Below are positions 49,397-57,173 of a DNA stretch of 64,000 bases, piece by piece (the stretch's first letter is position 1; every line of letters begins with the position of its first letter). The notes under the pieces are model-generated. The model had not been told where the DNA came from. It was given only the letters and a program-made list of their open reading frames with translations, and did no database searches. A program made the position numbers and the translations under genes. The DNA is from an uncultured Bacteroidia bacterium. Lineage in GTDB: Bacteria > Bacteroidota > Bacteroidia > Bacteroidales > UBA932. The stretch covers positions 124,001-188,000 of the forward strand of contig CACZXH010000002.1 of assembly GCA_902785065.1 (NCBI GenBank). The letters are read 5' to 3'.

Positions 49397-50175
49397 AAGT
49401 CAACTTCTTTCCATTCATCGATCAACCAGCCGGAATTGGTCGATTCCTCCCGGTCGAAATAACGGATTGTAAACACGTAGCCAGGCACCTGGCCGAATTC
49501 AAACTCCAGCGTTTCCACATACTCCAATGTCAGTGCTCCTTCATGGACCAGGCTGAAGAAAACGGATGTTTCGTCGGGTCGCCAACCGGCGGGGGCATAA
49601 TTCAGGATGGCCTTCCGGTCCGAAGATGTAATCCGGCTCAGTGCCATAAAACGGATGTCATGCTCCACCGGGTCGATAGAAAACCGACGACTGTAAACAG
49701 GCGGGGCCAGGGTCAGCACTTCTCCTTCTGCCTTGGAGATAATCCAACTGTACAGTTCAGGCTCCCATTCCTGGATTTTCAGGGTCAGGTACACGGGGAC
49801 ATCCCTGCCTTCATACTTTCCCACGCAGTGAGCGCGGGAAAGCCATGAGGAATCAGCGATGGTCAGGTGGACAGAATCTTCCAGGACCCGGTCCACGAAT
49901 GACAGAGCCTGAAGGAAAGCGGTATCCTTTGCGGACTGGAACCGCTCCTTGTTGAACAGGTTCAGCAGATGGAGTCTTTTGCCGTCAAGCGAAGACGTAT
50001 CTTCACCCGCCCGCAATTCCGTAAAGTTGAACAAGTCCATGAACTCATCGACAAGTGCGACCCTGGACTTGTAGAAGATTCCGTCCAATTCCCCCCCGGG
50101 GATAACCTGGGCCTGCCCAAGCGGGCAGGATAAGGTTAGGGCCAGAAGAATAAAGCCCCATCGAATATTCTTCAT
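49393..50175 (-). CDS. Exported protein of unknown function (caspase operon gene 5)
   Basis: 260 aa, Sec signal with cleavage near AQAQ (22). No family recognised. The body has a conserved-looking FYKSRVALVDEFMDLFNF start, charged helices, and a C-terminal beta region ending YVFTIRYFDREESTNSGWLIDEW. 6 bases after gene 4, 4-base overlap with gene 6. Confidence 0.68.
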   Translation of the reverse strand: MKNIRWGFILLALTLSCPLGQAQVIPGGELDGIFYKSRVALVDEFMDLFNFTELRAGEDTSSLDGKRLHLLNLFNKERFQSAKDTAFLQALSFVDRVLEDSVHLTIADSSWLSRAHCVGKYEGRDVPVYLTLKIQEWEPELYSWIISKAEGEVLTLAPPVYSRRFSIDPVEHDIRFMALSRITSSDRKAILNYAPAGWRPDETSVFFSLVHEGALTLEYVETLEFEFGQVPGYVFTIRYFDREESTNSGWLIDEWKEVDL

Positions 50176-50181
50176 AAAGTG

Positions 50182-50820
50182 CTACAGCCTTTCCGTATCG
50201 GTGGCATACACATCACCCAGGCGGATGATGTATTCCAACCCGTCTTCCGTGGATTCGAGATACACGTAGCACTTCACATACTTCGAAGTCCTATCCTTAT
50301 AGACCGGAATCCCATCCCGGTATCCGATGAATGTCTGGTTGAAATAACAGGTACAGACATAGGTATCTTCGTCAATCTTCCGCAGGGAACTCACCTTGAT
50401 ATTCGAGACATCGGTGGAAGTAATCACCACGTCACTGTATCTGAGGTTGGCGAGATTCAGCAGATACGTTTTCATCAACGTACTCTTCGGCTTCTGATTA
50501 GGTCTGTTGACGGAAGTGGTCTGCATCATTACGCCTGCAATGGTCCGCTCTTCGCTACCGACATACTCTGTATATGAATTCCCGTTCGCAATGAACAACT
50601 TGAGGGCTGCTTCGCGGTAAAACATCCTTGTCTCGACAGGAATGGCTTTCCCATTCTTGCCCGTCTTTTTTCCAATCAAAGACACATAGTTGTTGAACTG
50701 CGCGCATTTCTCAGCGGCACGGCGGCGGAGCATGTCTTCCTCCGAGGTCTGCGCCAAAGCGGAAAAACTCATCAGAGCAAGCAGGATCATTCCCGCCCAG
50801 CGGGCTGCAAAACGTTTCAT
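50182..50820 (-). CDS. Exported protein of unknown function (caspase operon gene 4)
   Basis: 212 aa, signal peptide ending ALAQ near 24. Mature protein: AEKCAQFNNYVSLIGKK then an alpha/beta domain with FIANGNSYTEYVG and YVCTCYFNQTFIGYRDGIPVYKD. The small alpha+beta shape resembles NTF2- or DUF-type sensor folds, but I cannot name a family. 5 bases after the caspase gene. Confidence 0.68.
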   Translation of the reverse strand: MKRFAARWAGMILLALMSFSALAQTSEEDMLRRRAAEKCAQFNNYVSLIGKKTGKNGKAIPVETRMFYREAALKLFIANGNSYTEYVGSEERTIAGVMMQTTSVNRPNQKPKSTLMKTYLLNLANLRYSDVVITSTDVSNIKVSSLRKIDEDTYVCTCYFNQTFIGYRDGIPVYKDRTSKYVKCYVYLESTEDGLEYIIRLGDVYATDTERL

Positions 50821-50825
50821 TTCAC

Positions 50826-52010
50826 TTACTTTTTATAGATTTCACGAACTCTCAACATGGTAATCTTTCCTGTCCGGCCCGATATCTCCCCATCCACCAT
50901 CGAAACGCGGTAAAGCAGAGAACTTGTGGAAATACGCATCAGGAAAGCATCGATATCTTCTTTGTCCACAACCACGTCCATATCCTGTCCTAAGACCTTC
51001 ACCTCCGCATCCCGGTCGAAAACAGTCCGAAGTTCCTGGGACATCTGAATACGATCCTCCAGATTGTCGTTGTCTTCCCGGATGAAGTCGAGACTCGATT
51101 CGATATAAGAGACTAACTTGGAAAGGTCGTCCGGATCATCCATGGAAGGTTTGGAAGGCGCGGTAGGCCTTTCCGGCTGGGTTGGCGCCGGAGACTCAGA
51201 CTTCGAAAGGTTTACGTCGAACTGGGGAACCTGTCTCCTCCCCGTGACTGCAGCCGCACTTTTGCGCACCTCGTCTTGGACCTCGGTGAAGAAATTCTTC
51301 CATTCAAATGTATCCGTGGCTGTCATCTCCTCAAATTGGCTGATGAAACAAAACGTAAAGAAATCCGTATCGCCGATCCCGCGGACCGAACAAGCAGACG
51401 AAGGCTCTCCCGGTGCGCTGGAGCATGCGATAATATCACCCTTGTTCTCCAGGAAAGCCTTTTGGATGGCCATCACCTGAGACGGGCTCATGTATGTATT
51501 CCCATAATTGACACCGAACGTGGGTTCCTGCCGTGCCCGGACGTGCTGGACAGAATTACAGCACATCCCGATGGTCAAGGTGAGCCGGGCATTCTTCGCC
51601 TTCAATTCCCGGTGAACCCAGGACAAGGGGATCAACTTGTTCTCATCAAGTTGGGCCAACAACATCTGGGGATACTTGGTGACATCGTCAGCTGCGCGAG
51701 TCCCATGGCCGATATAGTAGAAGATGACGATGTCATCGGGGTCGCACCTCAGGTCCCGGATGGCACGCCTACAGTTCTCCGGACTTGTATGGATTCCGTA
51801 GAAATCATAGACGGCCGTCCGATAACCGTTCTGGACCATCGCCGCGTTGACGACGTTGATCCATCTGGAATACAAAAACTTCCGGGAGTTAATGTCAATT
51901 TCTCCCACATTCTCATCCGTCGTATCAATAAACGTGATCCAATGGATGGTCTTTGCCTCTGCGGAGAACAGGCAGAACGAAAGGGCAAGGACTGTCAACA
52001 ACTTTTTCAT
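50826..52010 (-). CDS. Exported caspase-fold (C14) cysteine protease (caspase operon gene 3)
   Basis: 394 aa. Signal peptide MKKLLTVLALSFCLFSAEA, so the protease acts outside the cytoplasm. Caspase-like domain about 20-260: His102 in FYYIGHGTR and Cys151 in IGMCCNS form the His-Cys dyad in the order and spacing of metacaspases; IIACSSAPGEPSSA follows as the substrate-pocket strand. Metacaspases have an Asp two positions before the Cys, here Met149, so cleavage specificity may differ. A Pro/Ser-rich linker (about 268-290) leads to a helical, acidic C-terminal domain. Its ATG overlaps the stop of gene 2 by 4 bases. Proteolytic activity is inferred from the dyad; targets unknown. Confidence 0.85.
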   Translation of the reverse strand: MKKLLTVLALSFCLFSAEAKTIHWITFIDTTDENVGEIDINSRKFLYSRWINVVNAAMVQNGYRTAVYDFYGIHTSPENCRRAIRDLRCDPDDIVIFYYIGHGTRAADDVTKYPQMLLAQLDENKLIPLSWVHRELKAKNARLTLTIGMCCNSVQHVRARQEPTFGVNYGNTYMSPSQVMAIQKAFLENKGDIIACSSAPGEPSSACSVRGIGDTDFFTFCFISQFEEMTATDTFEWKNFFTEVQDEVRKSAAAVTGRRQVPQFDVNLSKSESPAPTQPERPTAPSKPSMDDPDDLSKLVSYIESSLDFIREDNDNLEDRIQMSQELRTVFDRDAEVKVLGQDMDVVVDKEDIDAFLMRISTSSLLYRVSMVDGEISGRTGKITMLRVREIYKK

Positions 52011-52543
52011 TCTTGGGACAAATAGAGGGTTTTAAGAAGATTGTCATCGGGAAACTGAAGCCACGCCCATCGGAGCAGTTCTTTCGAGCGCAAGTCATAT
52101 TGCCATTCCTGGCCGGTCTTCAAGTCGGTCAGAGACCACTTTCCAAGGCCGAAATCCAAAGAGATCTTCAGTTTCCTCCCCTTGGACTTCATCGTAACGG
52201 ACACGGACGGCATGAACTGTCCGAAAACGGTATCGTCACTCTTGAAATTGGCCTTATCAGAAAGCAGGAACTTGAACTGTTCACGGCTGGACTTAGAGAG
52301 AGATTTCTTTTGGGAAACCAAAGTCTTGGAATCAGAGTCGAAACCCGTCGTAACGGCTCTCCTTACCGAAGCTCCGGCAATCAGTTGAAGCAAGGAATCC
52401 GAAACGGTCTGTTGTTCCACGACCAAGGTGTCCGGAGCCGCGAGACCCGCCGAAGGACCGGTCTCGACAGCACGGCAATGAAGGAGGCACGCGCAACTCA
52501 AAAAGGCCAGATTCATGGCCAGAAACAATGAATAAGCTTTCAT
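52007..52543 (-). CDS. Exported protein of unknown function (caspase operon gene 2)
   Basis: 178 aa. Hydrophobic leader rich in Cys (AFLSCACLLHC), possibly a lipoprotein signal with Cys17. The mature part has VEQQTVSDSLLQLIAGASV and a C-terminal domain LKISLDFGLGKWSLTDLKTGQEW. No family recognised. 3 bases after gene 1, 4-base overlap with the caspase gene, so tightly coupled to it. Confidence 0.68.
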   Translation of the reverse strand: MKAYSLFLAMNLAFLSCACLLHCRAVETGPSAGLAAPDTLVVEQQTVSDSLLQLIAGASVRRAVTTGFDSDSKTLVSQKKSLSKSSREQFKFLLSDKANFKSDDTVFGQFMPSVSVTMKSKGRKLKISLDFGLGKWSLTDLKTGQEWQYDLRSKELLRWAWLQFPDDNLLKTLYLSQE

Positions 52544-52546
52544 AAT

Positions 52547-53353
52547 CTACATGAATGCTGTCACCTGAAAGGTCAGATAACCATATTTCGAGGTCCATCC
52601 TTCATACGGCTTCACGCCTGCAGCGTTCACATACTCAGGATTGAAATAATTGAACATATCCCGGCTATACATAACCCGGATTTGATAGTACGAGAATTCA
52701 TACCCTGTATCAATATCAACATTGGACGGAAGAAAGGAGACGCCTAACCCGATCGTGCCGGTAAAACCATTGTTCACGGACTTGACTTCATCGCTCAATC
52801 CGGAACACTTGAAAGCATAATTGTATTTTGCCCCCACAACCAGGTTTACGGTCCAAGAGTGTTCAATAAGGTCGGAGAATTGATATTGGAGCGTGACACC
52901 GGGTGTGACCATCATCTTGGAGAATTCCATGAAATCCTCCGCCCCCGGAAGCTTCGCCATCCGGGACTGTCTCTCATAATCCAATTCAAAGCCATAGCCC
53001 AGATGGGATACCGTAGGCTGGAATTCAAACTCGTAGCCGAAGACATGATTCCTCAGTTTCCAGTCCCACCACCTTACCTGGGCAGCACCGGCCGGGGTGA
53101 CGATGTCTCTGTTCACCAACAGGCGGGTTCCGGCAGAAGACGGAATAAGGAGCTTTGATACCCAAGGGCTCCCCGTCAAAGCGGTCACCCCGGCAGAGAG
53201 CAGCCCTGTGCCATAATTGGCGACGGCACCGTACAGGTTATCCGTAAATTCCACCTTCGGACCAAACGTGACACGTCCCCGCTGAAGAGGACCTGCCGCA
53301 AACGAATGGAAACACATCGCCAAAAGGACGACAAGAAGTAAAACTCGTTTCAT
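52547..53353 (-). CDS. Predicted outer-membrane beta-barrel protein (caspase operon gene 1)
   Basis: 268 aa, signal peptide ending SFAA near 20. Alternating amphipathic strands with aromatic girdles (FGYEFEFQPTVSHLGYGFELDYE, WTVNLVVGAKYNYAF, TGTIGLGVSF, YEFSYYQIRVMY) and the terminal YLTFQVTAFM ending in an aromatic-hydrophobic strand point to a small outer-membrane barrel. First gene of the six-gene operon. The ATG at 53353 is chosen because the signal peptide begins there, 43 bases after the predicted start of transcription. Confidence 0.72.
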   Translation of the reverse strand: MKRVLLLVVLLAMCFHSFAAGPLQRGRVTFGPKVEFTDNLYGAVANYGTGLLSAGVTALTGSPWVSKLLIPSSAGTRLLVNRDIVTPAGAAQVRWWDWKLRNHVFGYEFEFQPTVSHLGYGFELDYERQSRMAKLPGAEDFMEFSKMMVTPGVTLQYQFSDLIEHSWTVNLVVGAKYNYAFKCSGLSDEVKSVNNGFTGTIGLGVSFLPSNVDIDTGYEFSYYQIRVMYSRDMFNYFNPEYVNAAGVKPYEGWTSKYGYLTFQVTAFM

Positions 53354-53402
53354 AAACAGGATGAATGGATTCGCAAAAGCATTATCAATACTGATAGTTA
53401 GA

Positions 53403-53410
53403 CAAATATA
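53403..53410 (-). promoter_or_regulatory. -7 promoter element of the caspase operon
   Basis: Minus strand TATATTTG, perfect consensus. It is the only good promoter found for the six genes down to 48002. Confidence 0.65.
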
Positions 53411-53450
53411 CATTTTTTCTTCTTGATATTCCTCCCGTCATTCTATTTTT

Positions 53451-53481
53451 TTTGTTTTTTGGACAAACCCGCGTAACTTTG
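53451..53481 (+). promoter_or_regulatory. Promoter of the DUF1573 gene
   Basis: TTTG (53451-53454), 19-base spacer, TAACTTTG (53474-53481). The predicted start falls on the tandem ATGs at 53486/53489, so the mRNA is essentially leaderless. Confidence 0.75.
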
Positions 53482-53485
53482 CCAT

Positions 53486-54661
53486 ATGATGAAAACATGG
53501 ATGATCGGCACCGCGCTTTTATTTGTGCTCTGCGGCTGTCGAAACGCCCGCAGTGCGGAATTAAATAATACTCTGGAAACGTTGGGCCAGACCACCGAGA
53601 ATCCGACGATGGCCGTCGTCCCCGACGACAGCACGGAGGACGGGGCCCAGGTCATCGAGGTCGTGGAGTTCGACAAGACGGTCCATGACTTCGGCGACAT
53701 CAGCATCAACGACGGTCCCCAGACTTGCGTCTTTACGGTCAAGAATATCGGCAAGGACCCCATCGCCATCTACGAGGTGGTGACCTCCTGCGGCTGCACC
53801 GACGCACAGTGGACCCGGGAGCCTATCCAGCCGGGCAAGACAGGAACAATCACGGGGACCTACAAGAACGAGGACGGCCCCGTCCCCTTCGACAAGACCC
53901 TCACCGTCTACATCGCCGGCGTGGGCAAGCCCGTCATCCTCCGGATGCGCGGACTCGTGCACGAGAAAAAGAAGTCTGTGGCCGAACTCTTCGGTGCCGT
54001 GAAGCTCGGCCAGATGGGGCTCAAGTCACTGAATTACAAGGTTTCGAACGTGCTTCAGGGCGAGTCTTCTTCAGACGAGGTCAAGATCGCGAACCTCGGG
54101 AAGCAGCCCATGAAAGTCTCCTTCGCCAACGTTTCCCCCAACCTGACCGTCGAGGTGGTTCCCGCCACCGTCCCGGCCGGAGAGACCGCCGCCCTCCGTT
54201 TCTCCGTCAAGGCGGACCCTGCGGTCTGGGGCAAACACGTCTATAGTGCCACACCCGTCATCAACGGCGCGAAGGCCGCGAAGCCCATCACCGTGACAGC
54301 CCTCACCCGCGGCAACTTCGCCTCCTGGACGCCGGAGCAGCGGAAGAACGCCGCCCAGTGCATCTTCGACGAAAGCACGGTATCCTTCGGCACCGCAACG
54401 GCCGGGGCCAAGGTCAAGGGCACCTTCACCTTCACGAACAAGGGCAAGTCCGCCCTCAAGTTCTATAGCGTGGATGCCGATGCGGATGGCGTCACCGCCA
54501 CCCTCCCGGGCGAAATCCCCGCCCAAGGCAAGGGCAGCATCCCGGTCACGCTGGACACTTCCGTCCTCCCCAAGGGCGAGACGGTCGTCATGCTCACCCT
54601 CACCACCAACTGCCCGGCCCGTCCGCTCATCAACCTGTTCTTCGTCGGACTCATCAAATAG
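53486..54661 (+). CDS. DUF1573-family exported protein
   Basis: 391 aa with lipoprotein-like signal (VLCGC, Cys16/17 region). Two or three Ig-like DUF1573/ASPM-SPD-2-Hydin type modules: first TVHDFGDISINDGPQTCVFTVKN with the family signature VVTSCGCTDAQW and IQPGKTGTITGTY (about 62-150), a middle module (about 170-260) and a third starting STVSFGTATAGAKVKGTFTFTN with a diverged ending TLTTNCPARPLINLF. Common exported family in Bacteroidota; function unknown, probably a structural or binding protein. Two start codons in a row (ATGATG); the second at 53489 fits the promoter best. Confidence 0.88.
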   Translation: MMKTWMIGTALLFVLCGCRNARSAELNNTLETLGQTTENPTMAVVPDDSTEDGAQVIEVVEFDKTVHDFGDISINDGPQTCVFTVKNIGKDPIAIYEVVTSCGCTDAQWTREPIQPGKTGTITGTYKNEDGPVPFDKTLTVYIAGVGKPVILRMRGLVHEKKKSVAELFGAVKLGQMGLKSLNYKVSNVLQGESSSDEVKIANLGKQPMKVSFANVSPNLTVEVVPATVPAGETAALRFSVKADPAVWGKHVYSATPVINGAKAAKPITVTALTRGNFASWTPEQRKNAAQCIFDESTVSFGTATAGAKVKGTFTFTNKGKSALKFYSVDADADGVTATLPGEIPAQGKGSIPVTLDTSVLPKGETVVMLTLTTNCPARPLINLFFVGLIK

Positions 54662-54682
54662 CGCCTGTCATGGGTCTCTGTG

Positions 54683-54714
54683 CCGGGCAAAGGATTGACT
54701 TTGTCCGGTTTTTT
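54683..54714 (+). terminator. Terminator after the DUF1573 gene, overlapping the parE promoter
   Basis: CCGGGCAAAG / CTTTGTCCGG (one mismatch), loop GATTGA, TTTTTT. The loop and spacer double as the -33 region of the next promoter. Confidence 0.82.
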
Positions 54715-54725
54715 CCCTATCTTTG
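54695..54725 (+). promoter_or_regulatory. Promoter of parE
   Basis: TTG (54695-54697), 20-base spacer, TATCTTTG (54718-54725). Leader about 17 bases. Confidence 0.78.
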
Positions 54726-54748
54726 CAAGATAGTGAAAAGAGGCAATC

Positions 54749-56572
54749 ATGGCTGAAGAGACGCTGAAGAAGAACGGGGCCGACTACGGCGAACAGAACA
54801 TCATCACCCTGGAGTGGTACGAGCACATCCGGAGACGTTCCGGCATGTACATCGGCCGCCTGGGCAACGGTGAGCGGCAGGGAGACGGCATCACGAGTTC
54901 TCGATGGGCTTCGGCAAGCGCATCGACATCACCATCGACGAGGACAAGACCGTGACCGTGCGCGACTTCGGCCGTGGCATTCCCCTCGGCAGCGTGGTAG
55001 ACGTCACTTCCAAGCTGAACACCGGCGGCAAGTTCGACACGGAAGCCTTCCAGAAGTCCGTGGGCATGAACGGCGTCGGCACGAAGGCCGTGAACGCCCT
55101 GTCCTCCGACTTCTGGGTGGAATCCTTCCGCGACGGCCAGTCCTCTTTCGCCCATCATCCGGTTCGTCCCCGACGAGCAGATGTTCGAAGGTTACTCCTT
55201 CCACATGGACATCGTGGAGACGATGGTGAAGAACTATTCCTACCTCAAGAAAGGACTCACCCTCGTCCTGAACGGCGTACCTTACAAAAGCGAGAACGGC
55301 CTGCTGGACCTCGTCACCGAGAACATGGCCGAGAAGCCGCTCTACCCCCTCATCCACATCGAAGGCCCGGACATCGAGATCGTCCTCACCCACGGGAACA
55401 GCTACGGCGAGAACATCTCCTCCTTCGTAAACGGCCAGAACACCCGTGACGGCGGCACCCATCTCGCCGCCTACCGCGAGGCCATCGCCAAGACCTTCAA
55501 GGACTTCTTCAAGAAGGACTACAAGCCCGAAGACGTCCGCCAGGGCGTTGTGGGCGCGATCGCCATCCAGATTCAGGAGCCCATCTTCGAAGGCCAGACA
55601 AAGACCAAGCTCGGCTCCACCTACATGTGGGAACGGCAGGTCAAGAACAAGGACGGCAGTTCCGCCATCGACCGGGGGCCGACGATCCGCAGCTTCGTGA
55701 ACGACTTTGTGTCCAAGAACCTGGACAATTACCTCCACATGCACCTGGACATCGTCCCGGTCATCGAGAAGAAGATCAAGGAGTCCCAGGCCGAGCGGGA
55801 GGAAATCGCCGGCATCCAGAAGAAGACCCGCGAGCGGAACAAGAAGGCCAACGTGTACAACCGCAAGCTCCGCGACTGCCGCATCCACTTCAACGACAAG
55901 CCGCTGAAGAACAAGGAAGACGAACGGGAGAAAACCTCGATTTTCATTACGGAGGGCGATTCCGCTTCGGGTACCATCACCAAGGTGCGCAACGCGAACA
56001 CGCAGGCCGTGTTCTCCCTGCGCGGAAAACCCATCAACTGCTTCAAGGAAAGCCGCAAGAAAGTGGCCGAGAACGAGGAACTGAACCTGCTCGTCTCCGC
56101 CCTCGGCGTGGAGGAGGACCTCGACGACCTCCGCTACAACAACATCATTGTCGCCACCGATGCCGATGACGACGGCATGCACATCCGCATGCTGGTCCTT
56201 ACCTTCATCATGAAGTACTATCCGGACCTGATCCGCCGCGGCCATGTCCATATCCTGCAGACTCCCCTTTTCCGCGTGCACAACAAGAAAGCGACGCGCT
56301 ACTGCTATTCCATTGACGAGAAAGAGAAAGCCGTCAAGGACCTGAAGACCGGGGTGGAAATCACCCGGTTCAAAGGCCTCGGCGAGATTTCCTCCCACGA
56401 GTTCGTGGACTTCATCGGCGAGAAGATGCGCCTGGATCCGGTCAAACTGGCCGATGAGGAGTCCATATCCGAGATTATGGAATTCTACATGGGCGACAAC
56501 ACCGCCGAGCGGCAGCGCTTCATTATGGAGAACCTCCGCAGTGAGGAGGAACTCGAAGACGTAAATATCTGA
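54749..56572 (+). pseudogene. parE: DNA topoisomerase IV subunit B with two frameshifting deletions
   Basis: GHKL-ATPase/TOPRIM subunit of a type IIA topoisomerase. Frame 1 (54749 to about 54892) gives [18 protein letters not shown]...GDGI. The next piece, in another frame, resumes at [30 protein letters not shown], so the intervening ELVDNSxDE-type segment with the ATP-binding Asn and catalytic Glu is missing (about 37-40 bases). It runs to about 55143 (SFRDGQSS); then IIRFVPDEQMFEGYSF continues in a third frame, with about 30-40 residues missing. The remainder (to 56572) is intact: QTKTKLGS, TEGDSASG, ATDADDDGMHIR, FKGLGEIS. The whole would normally be about 620-650 aa. Since ParE is normally essential, sequence or assembly error is as likely as true decay. 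Operon with the next two genes. Confidence 0.85.
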
Positions 56573-56574
56573 CA

Positions 56575-57156
56575 ATGAGTAAGATCAAGAGCACTGTGAG
56601 CCCCCGCTGGGCCAGGTTCTGCGGCAAGATGCTGCGCCGAATGGGTTGGGAGAGCGTCGGTGGTCCCATGAAAGAGAAGAAGGCCATCGTCCTGGGCGTC
56701 CCGCACACGAGCGTGTGGGATTTCCTCGTAAGCTACCTGTTCTACACGCAGTTCGGCAAGGTGGCCCATATCATGATCAAGAAAGAGTTTTTCTTCTGGC
56801 CCCTCGGTCCCATCCTCCGCGCCTGCGGCGCCGTCCCCGTGGACCGCGAAAGCGCGGCCTCGATGGTCCGGAGCCTGATCCACGAGATGGACCAGGCGGA
56901 CGAGTTCCACCTCGCCATTGCCCCGGAGGGTACCCGGAAAGCCGTCAAGCGCTGGAAGACCGGTTTCCACCTGATCGCCCGGGAGACGGGCGCGACCGTG
57001 TACGTCGGCTACTACGACTGGGGCCGCAAGCGCATCAGCGTGGGCGAACCCTTTGAACTGACCGACGACCCCAAGGCCGACATGCAGCGCATCTACGACA
57101 TCTACCGTCCGATGGGCATCCAAGGAAAGCACAAAGACGGTTTCATCGTCCCTTAA
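56575..57156 (+). CDS. Lysophospholipid acyltransferase (PlsC-type)
   Basis: 193 aa, 1-acyl-sn-glycerol-3-phosphate acyltransferase family. Motif I HTSVWD (HX4D, near 43), the IKKEFFFWPLGPILRACGAVPVDR block and motif III APEGTRK near 120. Slightly short for PlsC; these compact members are often called glycerol acyltransferases and lack a clear membrane segment. 2 bases after parE and 17 before an acyl-CoA synthetase gene: a lipid-related pair. Confidence 0.88.
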   Translation: MSKIKSTVSPRWARFCGKMLRRMGWESVGGPMKEKKAIVLGVPHTSVWDFLVSYLFYTQFGKVAHIMIKKEFFFWPLGPILRACGAVPVDRESAASMVRSLIHEMDQADEFHLAIAPEGTRKAVKRWKTGFHLIARETGATVYVGYYDWGRKRISVGEPFELTDDPKADMQRIYDIYRPMGIQGKHKDGFIVP

Positions 57157-57173
57157 CGAACCTGAACATAGAC

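Noticed and set aside
54880-55190. Programmed frameshifting in parE
   Set aside because: Conserved codons are missing at both points, not just a frame change, and no slippery sequence is seen.
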